A stretch of 64,000 nucleotides of DNA from Verrucomicrobiota bacterium (GTDB lineage: Bacteria; Verrucomicrobiota; Verrucomicrobiia; Chthoniobacterales; UBA10450). The stretch is from positions 34,473-98,472 of the forward strand of contig JAFASN010000006.1 of the NCBI GenBank assembly GCA_019244415.1. The letters run 5' to 3'. Shown in pieces: positions 31,986 through 43,199 of the stretch; the stretch's first letter is position 1; each line of letters starts with the position of its first letter. A model generated the notes under the pieces. That model did no database searches. It had not been told where the DNA came from and was given only the letters and a program-made list of their open reading frames with translations. A program made the translations under genes and the position numbers.

Positions 31986-32171
31986 TGACGAACGGTACTA
32001 ATGCGCGAGAGAAATACAAGCTGCCGGCGCGTGTGTCCCCTCATCTGGAGATCGCGCGCGACAGCGGTCGGTTCGAATTCGTCGCTGCTGCCGCACGCCG
32101 CACATTTTTTTCAATCGCTCTTGCATGTGACACGCGATGCATAACTGTCCGCTACACCGCCCGCTGACGAA

Positions 32172-34130
32172 ATGACGAAGACCGATTGGGACCTCGAAGC
32201 GGCGAACGCGACTTACAACGTCGAAGGCTGGGGCTCAGGCTATTTTGCCATCAACGACAAAGGCAACGTTGTCGCACGGCCCTTGAAAGAGAACGGCGGG
32301 GAAATCGACATCCTCGAAGTCGTGCGGGAAGCGCGCAGGCGCGGACTCGCTTTCCCGCTTGTCATCCGGTTTCAGGATTTGCTGCGCCACCGCGTGGAAT
32401 CGGTGAACCGCGCCTTTGAGAACGCGATGCGCGAGTTCAATTACGGCAACAGCTATCGCGGCGTATTTCCCATCAAGGTCAACCAGCTCCGGGAAGTCAT
32501 CGAGGAGATCGTGGATGCCGGGTTGCCATTCCACTTCGGCCTGGAAGCCGGGAGCAAACCGGAGCTGGTAGCGGCGCTCGCGATGCACAAGGATCCCGAG
32601 AGCCTCATCATCTGCAACGGCTACAAGGATGCCTCTTTCGTGCGAATCGCGCTGCTTGGCCGCAAACTGGGCAAACCAGTCATCATCGTCGTCGAAAAGC
32701 TGGAGGAGCTGGAGCAAACCATTCGAGCATCCAAGGAGGTGGGCGTCGAACCGATGATCGGCATCCGTGTTCGGCTGAAGGCAAAAGGTGCAGGGAAATG
32801 GACGACGAGCGGAGGTGAAAACGCGAAGTTTGGTTTGGACACTGTCGGGCTCGTCACGGCCAGCGAGATGCTCCGGAGCCAGGGTTTGGCTCATTGTCTT
32901 AAACTGGTCCACTTCCACGTCGGCTCACAGGTGCCGGACATTTCCACTATTAAGCGAGCTGTGCGTGAAGCAGCTCGCTATTACTCAAAGATTGCCAAGC
33001 TCGGTCATGAGCTCGGTTACCTCGATGTCGGCGGCGGACTCGGAGTAGATTATGATGGTTCACGTTCTACCTTCGATAGTTCCACCAACTACTCGCTTCA
33101 GGAGTACGCGAACGACGTCGTCTGGAACATCATGGACGTATGCGACTCAGAAGCTGTGCCCCATCCCACTATCGTCAGCGAAGGTGGTCGGGCCATCGTC
33201 GCCCACCACTCCGTGCTCGTCATGGAAGCATTCAGTTCGATCGAAAAGTCAGCCGGAAAAGCGAAGGTCACTGCGACAGAGACAGATCATAAGCTGGTGC
33301 ATGACATTCTCGAGGTAAAACATCGTCTGAAACGGGGTAATCGTCTCGAGAGCCTGCACGACATTCAGCAGATCAAGGATGAAGCGCAACAAACCTTCGA
33401 CCTGGGGCTTCTGGATCTTGAGTCGAAGGCCAAGATCGACAGCCTTTACTGGCAGTTAGCTGCCCAGATCGTCGGGATGCATCGCGGCCTGCGATTTGTC
33501 CCTGATGAGATCAAGGAACTCGAGACTACGCTGGCCGATCAGTATATCTGTAACTTCTCTGTCTTTCAGTCACTGCTGGACCACTGGGCACTTGGACAGC
33601 TATTCCCCATCATTCCTATTCATCGGCTCGGCGAAGCGCCGGAGCGCAATGGAACCATCGTCGATATTACCTGCGACTCCGATGGCAAAGTGTGCAAGTT
33701 CATCGACCTGCAAGACGTTCGCGATACGGTACCGCTGCATAGAATAACTCCGGGCGAGCTGTACTATCTGGGCGTGTTTCTGGTCGGGGCGTACCAGGAC
33801 ATCATGGGTGACTTGCATAACCTTTTCGGCCGAGTCACCGAAGTTCACGTTTTTCTCGATCCCGATGAAGAATCGGGATGGTACATCGAGGAGGTAATTC
33901 AAGGCAGCACCATCGGCGAAGTGCTTTCAATGACGCAATGGGACAAGGTGGAGCTGATGCGCCTGCTTAAGTCGCAAGTAGATGCTTCGATCAAGAGCGA
34001 CAGACTGAAGCCCAGTGATGCGATGAAGCTGCTCTCGGATTACGAGCGGCTGCTTCAGGAATATACCTACCTTTCCTTGAGCGGGATCAAGCCGTTGCCG
34101 CCGCCGGGCAATTGGCTGCCACTAAGCTAA
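32172..34130 (+). CDS. speA: Biosynthetic arginine decarboxylase
   Basis: YRGVFPIKVNQLREVIEEI, FGLEAGSKPELVAALA, LDVGGGLGVDYDGS; 652 aa. Confidence 0.95.
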   Translation: MTKTDWDLEAANATYNVEGWGSGYFAINDKGNVVARPLKENGGEIDILEVVREARRRGLAFPLVIRFQDLLRHRVESVNRAFENAMREFNYGNSYRGVFPIKVNQLREVIEEIVDAGLPFHFGLEAGSKPELVAALAMHKDPESLIICNGYKDASFVRIALLGRKLGKPVIIVVEKLEELEQTIRASKEVGVEPMIGIRVRLKAKGAGKWTTSGGENAKFGLDTVGLVTASEMLRSQGLAHCLKLVHFHVGSQVPDISTIKRAVREAARYYSKIAKLGHELGYLDVGGGLGVDYDGSRSTFDSSTNYSLQEYANDVVWNIMDVCDSEAVPHPTIVSEGGRAIVAHHSVLVMEAFSSIEKSAGKAKVTATETDHKLVHDILEVKHRLKRGNRLESLHDIQQIKDEAQQTFDLGLLDLESKAKIDSLYWQLAAQIVGMHRGLRFVPDEIKELETTLADQYICNFSVFQSLLDHWALGQLFPIIPIHRLGEAPERNGTIVDITCDSDGKVCKFIDLQDVRDTVPLHRITPGELYYLGVFLVGAYQDIMGDLHNLFGRVTEVHVFLDPDEESGWYIEEVIQGSTIGEVLSMTQWDKVELMRLLKSQVDASIKSDRLKPSDAMKLLSDYERLLQEYTYLSLSGIKPLPPPGNWLPLS

Positions 34131-34188
34131 CGGAGCCTTTGCTCCATCTCTGCTTGTCATTTTGAGCGAAGTCGAGGAACCTCGTACT

Positions 34189-35565
34189 ATGACCATGCCG
34201 GCGACAATTAAAAATGTTTTGCAGAGAACAAGGCCCGTCGCTGACCTGCAAGTACAAGGCTGGGTGCGCACGCGCCGGGATTCGAAGGACTTTTCTTTCA
34301 TCGAGCTAAATGACGGGTCATCGCTGAAAAATCTCCAGGTCATCGCGAAAAGCACGCTGCCTGAGTACTCAGAGGTGCTGCGCCTGATGACGGGAGCATC
34401 TATTCGCGTGCATGGTGATCTTGTCGCGTCGCAAGGAAAGGGACAGGCTTGGGAATTAGTAGCTGACAGGATCGAAGTAATCGGCCAATCGGACGACAGC
34501 TATCCGCTACAGAAGAAGGGACACACGCCTGAATTTCTTCGCGAGATCGCGCACCTGCGGCCGCGTTCCAATCTGTTTGGGGCAGTGTTTCGGGTTCGCA
34601 GCAAACTGGCTTTTGCCATCCATCGGTTTTTCCAGGAACGCGGATTTGTTTATGTGCACACGCCGGTGATTACCGGAAGTGATTGCGAAGGCGCCGGTGA
34701 GTTATTCCGGGTGAGTACAACGACTTCAGCAAAAAACCCACAAAACGACGATGCTCCGGCAGAGTTCTTTGGTCGGCCTACTTTCCTGAGCGTGAGTGGC
34801 CAGCTCGAGGCAGAAGCTTTCGCCTGCGCCTTCTCGAAAGTTTACACTTTCGGCCCCACCTTTCGCGCGGAGAACTCGAATACTTCAAGACATGCCAGCG
34901 AGTTCTGGATGATTGAGCCGGAGATGGCGTTTTGCGATCTCGCCTGCAACATGGATCTCGCGGAAGAATTGGTGAAGTATCTTGTGCGCAGGACGCGCGA
35001 GGAGTGCGCTGAAGACTTGGAGTTGTTCGCCAGGTTTGTTGACAAGGAACTACTCACACGGCTGGACTTCGTACTCGCCCGGCCATTTCACCGAATTACG
35101 TACTCGGAAGCCATCGAACTACTCTCTGCCAGCGCGGAGAACTTTTCCTTTCCTGTAAAGTACGGCCTAAACCTGCAATCAGAACACGAACGGTGGCTAA
35201 CTGAAAAGCACTTCAAGTCGCCGGTAACTATTTTTAACTACCCGCGGGAAATCAAGCCGTTCTACATGCGAGCGAATGATGACGGGAAAACCGTGGCAGC
35301 GATGGACCTTCTAGTACCTGGGATCGGTGAAATCGTGGGCGGGAGTCAACGCGAGGAGCGGCTGGAAGTCCTGCGGCAAAACATGCGGCAGCACCAGATG
35401 AATGAAGCTGAGTACAAGTGGTATCTGGACCTGCGGCGGTACGGTACTGTCCCCCACTCCGGATTTGGTCTCGGTTTCGAGCGCATGCTCATGTTTGTCA
35501 CCGGAGTGCCGAACATTCGGGATGTCATCCCATTCGCACGGACGCCGGGCAATGCTGAGTTTTAG
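34189..35565 (+). CDS. asnS: Asparagine-tRNA ligase
   Basis: [80 protein letters not shown]. Confidence 0.95.
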   Translation: MTMPATIKNVLQRTRPVADLQVQGWVRTRRDSKDFSFIELNDGSSLKNLQVIAKSTLPEYSEVLRLMTGASIRVHGDLVASQGKGQAWELVADRIEVIGQSDDSYPLQKKGHTPEFLREIAHLRPRSNLFGAVFRVRSKLAFAIHRFFQERGFVYVHTPVITGSDCEGAGELFRVSTTTSAKNPQNDDAPAEFFGRPTFLSVSGQLEAEAFACAFSKVYTFGPTFRAENSNTSRHASEFWMIEPEMAFCDLACNMDLAEELVKYLVRRTREECAEDLELFARFVDKELLTRLDFVLARPFHRITYSEAIELLSASAENFSFPVKYGLNLQSEHERWLTEKHFKSPVTIFNYPREIKPFYMRANDDGKTVAAMDLLVPGIGEIVGGSQREERLEVLRQNMRQHQMNEAEYKWYLDLRRYGTVPHSGFGLGFERMLMFVTGVPNIRDVIPFARTPGNAEF

Positions 35566-36152
35566 CAGACTTCCCGGACAAAAGCGCGCACAGCTTCGAG
35601 CGTCTGCTGGTCAACTTCGGCCTGTGTCTCACCGCGTCCGATTAGCTCGCGTTTTCGGACGGCGAGGGAATGATCGCCCCCTTCTACCACGTGAAGGAAA
35701 TTGCGCGCCTTCATCTCGCCACGGATCCTCTGCAATAGATCGAGCGGGCAAAGCGGATCACGCGTACCCTGGAGGAAGAGAATAGGTGTTTGTATTTGTC
35801 GCAGTACTCCATCGCGCAAGCGGGAGATATCACCGCCGCCGCAGAGCGGATAACCCATGCAGATCAGCCCCTTGACCTGCTCTTGCAGCGCCACATGACA
35901 ACCAATGCGGCCGCCCATGCTTTTACCTATCAGAACTACAGGCTCGCCGCTTTCTCGCGCAGCGGCGAGAGCGCGCCGGTGGCAGGCGATTAGCTGCGGC
36001 AGGCCATCTGGCCGTCGCCGGCGTTGCGCAGCATAATCGTAGTCAAATAGCTGCACGCGACCAAGCGCTTCCAGCTGCGCGGCCCACCGCTGCATCCAGT
36101 GGTGGGAGGAAGGCGCGCCTGCACCTGGCGCGAAAAGCAGGAGAGGTGTCAT
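35562..36152 (-). CDS. Alpha/beta hydrolase (KANL3/Tex30-like)
   Basis: LLLFAPGAGAPSSHHWMQ; VLIGKSMGGRIGCHVA; LFLQGTRDPLC. Confidence 0.88.
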   Translation of the reverse strand: MTPLLLFAPGAGAPSSHHWMQRWAAQLEALGRVQLFDYDYAAQRRRRPDGLPQLIACHRRALAAARESGEPVVLIGKSMGGRIGCHVALQEQVKGLICMGYPLCGGGDISRLRDGVLRQIQTPILFLQGTRDPLCPLDLLQRIRGEMKARNFLHVVEGGDHSLAVRKRELIGRGETQAEVDQQTLEAVRAFVREVC

Positions 36153-36610
36153 TCCGATTCAACGATCGTCGATAAGCGATCCAGAAACGCCACTTGCGCT
36201 GGATTAATCTTCGCGCGTGCGATTTCCAGTGGGAAGAACTCAGCGCGATCGATCTCCGGAAACGTGGTGAACTTACCCGACCTAGGCGGCCACTCCAGAG
36301 TAAAGGTGTTAGAGTCTAGCTCGAAGTTATCTTCCAAGTCACCCGCAAAGGCCCACGCGTAAACAATCTTGCCACCTTTTTGTTTCACCGAGCCAAGCTC
36401 AATCCAGTTTCCCTTGGGCCTGACACCGAGCTCTTCTTCAAACTCAATCTGCGCGCGCGAGAGCAGGTCTTCGTTCTCTCCCACTTCTCCTTTGGGAATA
36501 CTCCACGCTCCCAGGTCCTTATTGCGAAAGAACGGACCACCTGGATGCACCAGTAATACTTCCAGGCAATTACGGCGGCGGAACATGAGTAAGCCGCCGC
36601 TCAGTTTCAC
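36149..36610 (-). CDS. NUDIX hydrolase
   Basis: SIPKGEVGENEDLLSRAQIEFEEELGV Nudix box. Confidence 0.9.
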   Translation of the reverse strand: MKLSGGLLMFRRRNCLEVLLVHPGGPFFRNKDLGAWSIPKGEVGENEDLLSRAQIEFEEELGVRPKGNWIELGSVKQKGGKIVYAWAFAGDLEDNFELDSNTFTLEWPPRSGKFTTFPEIDRAEFFPLEIARAKINPAQVAFLDRLSTIVESE

Positions 36611-36611
36611 G

Positions 36612-37025
36612 CTAGTACGCCAGCAGGTAGATCGCTGCGACAGTCAGGATAAAGTACGGAACTAACACCGCCGCTCCGGCATACTCCTTTGCCATTCGTT
36701 GTCCAAAGAAAAGAGCGAGGAGCGCAATCGCGGAAACGACTGCCCCGTAAAACGAAATGGTCGAGCTGTGGCCGGTAAGCAGAACAAGGAAACCGATCGC
36801 GGTAAGTACACCAGCAGCAAGCTCGAGTACCGTGATCACCAGAAGCAGGAGCGGCACGCTGCCGCGCAACGCGCTTTTCGCGAAGTGGCCGGTGAGCCAT
36901 TGCAAGTTGCCAGCGCGGTCCAGCACCTTGTCGATGCCTGATTGCAGAAAAAGGATGGCAAGGAATGCGGAGGCGAGCAGTTGCAAGACCCAGACGGCTC
37001 CCCCGGGCGTATGCAGGTTCCACAT
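36612..37025 (-). CDS. DoxX-like membrane protein
   Basis: Four hydrophobic helices; AFLAILFLQSGIDKVLDRAGNLQWLTGHF. Confidence 0.75.
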   Translation of the reverse strand: MWNLHTPGGAVWVLQLLASAFLAILFLQSGIDKVLDRAGNLQWLTGHFAKSALRGSVPLLLLVITVLELAAGVLTAIGFLVLLTGHSSTISFYGAVVSAIALLALFFGQRMAKEYAGAAVLVPYFILTVAAIYLLAY

Positions 37026-37124
37026 GGCCGCAGCTTAACACCAACTCCACTCCGGATGGCAAGCGCGAGCAGTGCGAAGTTCATGGCTGAGGCAGCCGTT
37101 AGGCGATCGCAGGATGGGGCGAGT

Positions 37125-37688
37125 CTAAACAGTCCGCAGGCGCTGATGTTTCACTAATCGCTGGCGGACGCCGACAGCATAGACCAGATAATAGCCGATG
37201 ACCGCGGCTGCGACAGCGAGCGAAATGGCAGTCCCCGGGAGATTCAGCCACGTGTGGTGCTGTGCACTGGTCGTGTGCAAGCCACGCGACCATGCATACA
37301 CCAGGCGCCCAGCGATCGCGCCCACAATGAGAAAAGCCATCCACCTGCTCGGTGTATAGTACAGCCGTTCGCCGCGCGCTTCCCACCGTGTGAACGAAAG
37401 CCCGAGAATGCCGATCATCCCGCCAGCGGCAATTCCCAGAACCGCGCACACAAATGCCTGGTGGACCCAGATCGATGTGCAGGCTGCCGCGATAAGAAAA
37501 AATGTCGCGGCCAGCGCGGTCGTCCACACGTTTACCGTCGCGATCCAGCGGCGCCCTTCCCGCCGCGCGGTGCCGGCGCGATAACGTGAAACGATCGAGA
37601 GCGCGATCCCGACGATCAATGTTAATAGTACGACAAAAAGCAGCGCCAGTATCAGGAATGGCATCCCGCAATTTAGCGGGGTTCGCAA
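37125..37688 (-). CDS. Hypothetical membrane protein
   Basis: 187 aa with about 5 hydrophobic segments. Confidence 0.6.
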   Translation of the reverse strand: MRTPLNCGMPFLILALLFVVLLTLIVGIALSIVSRYRAGTARREGRRWIATVNVWTTALAATFFLIAAACTSIWVHQAFVCAVLGIAAGGMIGILGLSFTRWEARGERLYYTPSRWMAFLIVGAIAGRLVYAWSRGLHTTSAQHHTWLNLPGTAISLAVAAAVIGYYLVYAVGVRQRLVKHQRLRTV

Positions 37689-37877
37689 TTCGGCAATCGC
37701 GGCCGGGAAATCAGTCCCGGAATCGGTTCAGCTGAATCCCAATACCGGCACAGCAGCGGCGTTGCGGCATTCTTCGTTGCGGTGGTAAGTACGGCTGCCG
37801 GCGCGGCTTATGATTTCGAGCTTGTCTTTGGCACGGCCGTTGCATAACCCTCGACGCGCACGTATTCCGCTGCTCTT

Positions 37878-38633
37878 ATGAACAAATGCATCGTCCCTGG
37901 TCTCCTCGCGCTCGTCACTGCATCCACGCTTCTCGCCCAATCCAAGCCGCAGCTCAGCGTGGATGAGCTGGTGGCGAAAAATATCGAGGCGAAAGGAGGC
38001 GCTGCGGCGCTGAACGCCCTTCAGTCACTCAAGCTCACCGGGAAACTCATCGTCAACTTCGGTACTTCCATCGAACTTACTTATACTGAAATCAAAAAGC
38101 GGCCCGATCAGATACGCACCGAAGCGAGCTTGCAGGGAATGACGGCGATCGAGGCTTTCGACGGCAAAGAAGGATGGCGCATCCAGCCATTCCAAGGCCG
38201 GAAAGATCCCGAGAAAATGTCAGCCGACGACACCAAGTCGCTGGTTGAAGATGCGAAAATCGACGGTCCGCTGGTGGACTGGAAAGAGAAGGGCAGCACG
38301 GTGGAGTACCTCGGCACTGAAGACGTGGATGGGACCGAGGCGCACAAACTTAAGGTGACCCGGAAGAACGGCGACGTCACTTTTGTTTACCTCGATCCAG
38401 ACGCCTTCCTTGAGATTCGTACTGTCAGTCAGCGCATCGAACACGGTGCGCAGATCGAAGTCGTAACCGACATCGGCGACTACGAAAAAGTGGGCGGCGC
38501 TTTCATTCCCTTCTCGCGTGAGAGCGGCTCTCGAGGTTCATCTGAAAAAGAGAAGGTGGTCATCGAGAAGGGCGAACCGAACGCCGCAATCGATGACGCT
38601 ATCTTTCATTTCCCTTCTACAGCACAAAAATAA
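37878..38633 (+). CDS. Outer-membrane lipoprotein-sorting-like secreted protein
   Basis: Signal peptide; LSVDELVAKNIEAKGGAAALNALQSLKLTGKL pattern. Confidence 0.8.
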   Translation: MNKCIVPGLLALVTASTLLAQSKPQLSVDELVAKNIEAKGGAAALNALQSLKLTGKLIVNFGTSIELTYTEIKKRPDQIRTEASLQGMTAIEAFDGKEGWRIQPFQGRKDPEKMSADDTKSLVEDAKIDGPLVDWKEKGSTVEYLGTEDVDGTEAHKLKVTRKNGDVTFVYLDPDAFLEIRTVSQRIEHGAQIEVVTDIGDYEKVGGAFIPFSRESGSRGSSEKEKVVIEKGEPNAAIDDAIFHFPSTAQK

Positions 38634-38635
38634 CC

Positions 38636-41600
38636 ATGCGTACTTTCCAACTGTATCTCGTTAGCACACTTGGCCTCGCTCTCTCCAGCTTCGGCCAGCA
38701 AACTGAATTCAGCTCCGCTACCATTTCCGGCCTGGGAGCGCGCAACATCGGCTCTGCCACGATGAGCGGCCGTATCTCAGCGCTTGCCGGAACGAAAGAG
38801 CCCTCGGGAAAATCCACGCTTTTCGTCGGCTCAGCCAGCGGCGGGGTGTGGAAGTCCGACGATAGCGGCACGCGTTACCGGCCGGTATTTGATGAGCAGC
38901 CAGTGCAATCGATCGGCGCCATCGCCATTGATCCGAAGAACTCGAAAAACGTCTGGGTCGGCACCGGTGAATCCTGGACGCGCAACAGTGTCTCCATCGG
39001 TGACGGCATCTATAAATCAGTCGATGGCGGAGAGACGTGGACGAAGGCCGGACTTCCGAAATCGGAGCGCATCGCCCAGATCGCCATCAGCCCAAAGAGC
39101 AGTGACACGGTTTTTGCGGCTGTGCCCGGTCCGCTCTGGAGCGATTCGAACGACCGAGGCCTGTATCGCACGGATGACGGAGGCAAAACGTGGGAGTTGA
39201 TTCTTAAAGGCAGCAATCCTTCCACCGGCTGCTCGACCGTTGTCATCGATCCTAACGACTCGAACGTGATGTTTGCCGGGCTGTGGGATTTCCGGCGCAA
39301 AGGCTGGACTTTTCGATCCGGCGGCGATGGTCCCGACGCGCCCTCCGGCAGCGGTTTATTCCGCTCTGCGGATGGCGGCGCGACCTGGACCGAGATCACC
39401 CCGGAGAACAACAAAGGTTTTCCCAAAAAACCTTACGGCCGTATCGCCGTCGCCATCGCGCCTACGAATTCGAAGCGCATCTACGCTGCGGTCGAAGCTG
39501 TCGATAGCGCGCTCTATGTCTCCGATGACGGCGGCGCGACCTGGGACAAACGCGACAAGAGCCAGTGGATGGTCTGGCGGCCGTTCTACTTCGCCAACTT
39601 GATCGTGGACCCGAAGAATCCCGATCGTGTGTTCAAGACCGATGGCGCCATGATTGTTAGCGATGATGCGGGCAAGAGCTTCGCCACTGTAGGCGGGTTC
39701 GGCGGGATGCATGGCGACGTCCATTGCGTCTGGATTGATCCAACAAATCCGCAAACCGTCTTCTCCGGCGACGACGGCGGAATGTGGTACTCGTACAATA
39801 GCGGGAGCAAATGGTGGAAAGGCGAGAACCTTCCCGTCTCACAGTTTTACCACGTGAGCCTTGATGACAATGATCCATACCATGTTTACGGCGGGCTCCA
39901 GGATAATAGTTGCTGGATTGGTGACTCTGAGTACCCGGGCGGCATCGCCAACGCGCAGTGGGAGAATATGTACAACGGCGACGGCTTTTTCATGTTCGCC
40001 GATCCGGCTGACCCTGACTACCTCTATGCTGAGTCGCAGGGCGGTTACATTGGCCGGGTAAATCGCCTCACCCATGAAGCTCGGGACATCCAGCCAAAGC
40101 CGAACTACAAGGAGAAGCTGCGCTGGAATTGGAACACGCCCATCGCTCTTTCCCCGACGGAGAAGGGAACTATCTACATCGGCGCGCAGTTTCTTTTCCG
40201 TTCGCGCGATCATGGCCAGAGCTGGCAACGCATTTCGCCAGACCTGAGTACAAACGATCCGGACAAACAAAAGCAGGAACAGTCCGGCGGCATCACCGTG
40301 GACAACTCGGCCGCCGAGATGCACACGACCATTTACTCGATTAGCGAATCGCCAAAGAACAAGAACGTCATCTGGATAGGTACTGATGACGGTAACGTGC
40401 AGGTCACTCGCGACGCAGGTAAGACATGGGAGAACGTGGTGAAGAATATCCCTGGCTTGCCGCCGAATTCATGGGTGAGCTGGGTCCAGGCAAGTAACTT
40501 CGATCCAGCGACAGCCTACGCGACCTTTGACCGCCATACATTTGGCGACATGGAGCCGTACTGCTTCAAGACGACCGACTACGGCAAGACATGGCAGCCG
40601 CTCATCACGCCACAGGAGACAAAAGGTATTAGCGGCTACGCGCACGTGGTTAAGGAGGATCTCGTTAAACCGAACCTTCTTTTTGTCGGCACAGAGTTCG
40701 GGCTTTGGGTTTCGATCGATAGCGGGCAGACATGGGCGCAGTTCAAAGGGAACCATTTCCCCGAGGTGGCTGTGCGTGATCTCGCCATTCATCCGCGCAC
40801 AAACGATCTTGTACTCGCGACGCATGGCCGCGGTATCTGGATCGTGGACGATATTACACCGTGGCGCGCGCTCACACCCGAGCTTCTGCCGCAGGAAGCA
40901 GCTTTCGTTTCGGCACGTCCGGTACAGCAGCGCATTGAAGGTAATGGCGGCTGGGCGAGTGGCGATGCTGTTTTCATCGGTGAAAATCCTCCTGAAGGAG
41001 TAATTACTTACTACCAGCACAGCCGACACCTGTTCGGTAAGATCAAGCTCGAGGTACTTGATAGCTCAGGCAATCTTGTTGACGAGTTGCCGGCAAGTTT
41101 GCGTCCGGGATTGAATCGCGTCGTTTGGAACATGCGGACAAAGCCGCCGCGTGTTCCGCCGGCTGCCCAGGTGGCATTTAACGGCGTGCGTGGACCGCGT
41201 GTACTTCCGGGCACTTATACCGTTCGGCTAACGAAAAACGGCAAATCGATTGAGACAAAGCTCAATGTAGAGCTGGATCGGCGCGATAAGTTTAGTCTGG
41301 CCGATCGCAAAGCGCAGTTTGATGCCGCCATGCGCGTCCATGCCTTGTTTGGCGACGAAAGTGCACTCATGGATCGAATCATGTTCTTGCGCGGCGAACT
41401 CGCCAAAGCTGCCGCTGGCTTGGCTGCCTCAGATCCCCTGAAGAAAGACATCGGTGACTTCGACAACAAGGTGGATGCAGTACGGAAAGAGATTGTTGCT
41501 ACGAAAGAGGGCGGAGCCATTACCGGTGAAGAACGCCTGCGCGAACATACGGATCAACTCTACGGCGCGCTCTTGAGCTACGAAGGTAAGCCTGCCGATT

Positions 41601-41851
41601 ATCAGCTGGCCTACATCGACGCGCTGACGAAAGAACTGGGGGATGCGGTGAACGATTTCTCGAATGTACTCAGCAAAAACCTGCCGCAGCTTAACGACGA
41701 CTTGAAAGCGAAAGGCAAGCCACCGATTGCTCCGCCGCCGGAAAAGATGGCGCAAACCGAAGATGACGGCGCGTTTATCGCCTCCACTGCTTCCGGCGAG
41801 TCAGAGGAGAGTTCAGGTCAATTGCCAGCAAATCTGCGTCTCCACTTTTAG
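38636..41851 (+). CDS. Secreted sortilin/VPS10-like beta-propeller (BNR/glycosyl hydrolase repeat) protein
   Basis: Repeated S-x-D-x-G-x-T-W motifs (SVDGGETWTKA, RTDDGGKTWE, SADGGATWTE, TRDAGKTWENV, SIDSGQTWAQ). Confidence 0.9.
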   Translation: MRTFQLYLVSTLGLALSSFGQQTEFSSATISGLGARNIGSATMSGRISALAGTKEPSGKSTLFVGSASGGVWKSDDSGTRYRPVFDEQPVQSIGAIAIDPKNSKNVWVGTGESWTRNSVSIGDGIYKSVDGGETWTKAGLPKSERIAQIAISPKSSDTVFAAVPGPLWSDSNDRGLYRTDDGGKTWELILKGSNPSTGCSTVVIDPNDSNVMFAGLWDFRRKGWTFRSGGDGPDAPSGSGLFRSADGGATWTEITPENNKGFPKKPYGRIAVAIAPTNSKRIYAAVEAVDSALYVSDDGGATWDKRDKSQWMVWRPFYFANLIVDPKNPDRVFKTDGAMIVSDDAGKSFATVGGFGGMHGDVHCVWIDPTNPQTVFSGDDGGMWYSYNSGSKWWKGENLPVSQFYHVSLDDNDPYHVYGGLQDNSCWIGDSEYPGGIANAQWENMYNGDGFFMFADPADPDYLYAESQGGYIGRVNRLTHEARDIQPKPNYKEKLRWNWNTPIALSPTEKGTIYIGAQFLFRSRDHGQSWQRISPDLSTNDPDKQKQEQSGGITVDNSAAEMHTTIYSISESPKNKNVIWIGTDDGNVQVTRDAGKTWENVVKNIPGLPPNSWVSWVQASNFDPATAYATFDRHTFGDMEPYCFKTTDYGKTWQPLITPQETKGISGYAHVVKEDLVKPNLLFVGTEFGLWVSIDSGQTWAQFKGNHFPEVAVRDLAIHPRTNDLVLATHGRGIWIVDDITPWRALTPELLPQEAAFVSARPVQQRIEGNGGWASGDAVFIGENPPEGVITYYQHSRHLFGKIKLEVLDSSGNLVDELPASLRPGLNRVVWNMRTKPPRVPPAAQVAFNGVRGPRVLPGTYTVRLTKNGKSIETKLNVELDRRDKFSLADRKAQFDAAMRVHALFGDESALMDRIMFLRGELAKAAAGLAASDPLKKDIGDFDNKVDAVRKEIVATKEGGAITGEERLREHTDQLYGALLSYEGKPADYQLAYIDALTKELGDAVNDFSNVLSKNLPQLNDDLKAKGKPPIAPPPEKMAQTEDDGAFIASTASGESEESSGQLPANLRLHF

Positions 41852-41885
41852 GCTGATCCAGCGGCGACCGCTTAGTTTCCCGCAC

Positions 41886-43073
41886 CTACATCGCAGCGGC
41901 GCCGAACGCCAGGCCGAGCCCGTAGGTGACGACCGCTTCGATGACGCCGACCAGCGTCATTTCAAAACCGGAAGCCCACCACGAGCGGATAGTGATGAGC
42001 GATTTCACCGCGCCCACTGCGAAATGTGCCACGATGCTAATGATGAACGCGGTGATTACCGCGGGGAAGCCGGTCATGAAAAAGAAAGGAATGATCGGGA
42101 CGAAGGCGCCGATTGCGGTGGAGAGTGAAGCTGAGGCCGCCGATTTCCAGGGATTTGGAAAACGGTGTTCAGAAAGGCCGAGCTCGCTCTGGGCCATGGC
42201 TTGCACAAGCTGTTCCGGATCCTCAGCCAGGCGTTCGGCCATTCGCTGCGACTCTTCGGCGCTGAATCCCTGGAGCTGATAAAACAGCGCCATCTCCTCG
42301 ATTTCCTCCTCCGGGTTTTCCTCAACCTCGGCCTTTTCGCGCGCGATCTCCGCCTCGTAAACTTCGCCCTCGCTTTTCACCGCGAGGTAAGCGCCGGCTC
42401 CCATGGAGAGCGCGGAGGCAAGCATCCCGGCCAGACCGGAAATGAGTACGTAATGCTGCTGGTTATTAGTCGCGCCGGCAACACCTGAGACGATGCCAAA
42501 AACGGCGCCCAACCCATCGTTCACGCCATAAATCGCATCCGCCACCCAGCTGCCGCCGCGACCGTGCCAGCGCTCGCGTTTGAGAATGTTGTCGAGCAGC
42601 GCTTTCGGCGTTTGCGTTGGCGGTCCGGCCATCGCGTTCAGCGCGCGCGCGTGCGCCTTTTCTTCGAGCGCGCTGGTGCGCAGGAACTCCTGCACATCGT
42701 GTTCATTCGCCAGGGCGCGGTCGCGCTGCGCGTTGAATTCACGTTCGTGTTTTTCTTCGGCCGCTTCCATGCGGCGAATGGCGACGTCAGTTCCCAACGA
42801 GCGGGTGAACTTGCGCTGCAATCGTGTCCAGAAATTATCCGGTAACGTCGGGATCGGCTGGCCCATGTCGCGCAGCTTCTGCTCCCAGCGTTGGGCGTGG
42901 CGTTCCTCCGCTTCGGCCATGCGGATGAGAATGCCCTTGCGTTTTTCGTCCGGCTCCCGCTCGGCCAAATCTCGATAAACGCGCGCGGTCTCGACTTCAG
43001 CGCGCCAGTTTTTCTGGACAACCTCGATGGCCTCCTTGCGCGGTACAGCGGCGTTCGTCTGCTTATTGGCCAT
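41886..43073 (-). CDS. Ferritin-like domain fused to VIT1/CCC1-type transporter (MbfA-like)
   Basis: N-terminal ExxH ferritin-like helices (AEAEERHAQRWEQKL; EEKHEREF); C-terminal VIT domain DAIYGVNDGLGAVFGIVSGVAGAT. Confidence 0.88.
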   Translation of the reverse strand: MANKQTNAAVPRKEAIEVVQKNWRAEVETARVYRDLAEREPDEKRKGILIRMAEAEERHAQRWEQKLRDMGQPIPTLPDNFWTRLQRKFTRSLGTDVAIRRMEAAEEKHEREFNAQRDRALANEHDVQEFLRTSALEEKAHARALNAMAGPPTQTPKALLDNILKRERWHGRGGSWVADAIYGVNDGLGAVFGIVSGVAGATNNQQHYVLISGLAGMLASALSMGAGAYLAVKSEGEVYEAEIAREKAEVEENPEEEIEEMALFYQLQGFSAEESQRMAERLAEDPEQLVQAMAQSELGLSEHRFPNPWKSAASASLSTAIGAFVPIIPFFFMTGFPAVITAFIISIVAHFAVGAVKSLITIRSWWASGFEMTLVGVIEAVVTYGLGLAFGAAAM

Positions 43074-43199
43074 CGCGGTCATACTAGAGAAGAGGTCGCA
43101 AATGCCAAGCGCGCTAGCGGCATCGTTCTTTCGCAGGCCGTGCCTCATTAACCTGGACGCGGCAATACCCAGAGGCGCGAGCGCGTTGCCGCGCCGAAA

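Noticed and set aside
758-41236. Possible excess of GCTAACGA right after stop codons (near 758, 15893, 19693, 34128)
   Set aside because: Only a few cases and a modest excess of CTAACGA by eye; not enough to claim scattered core-site remnants
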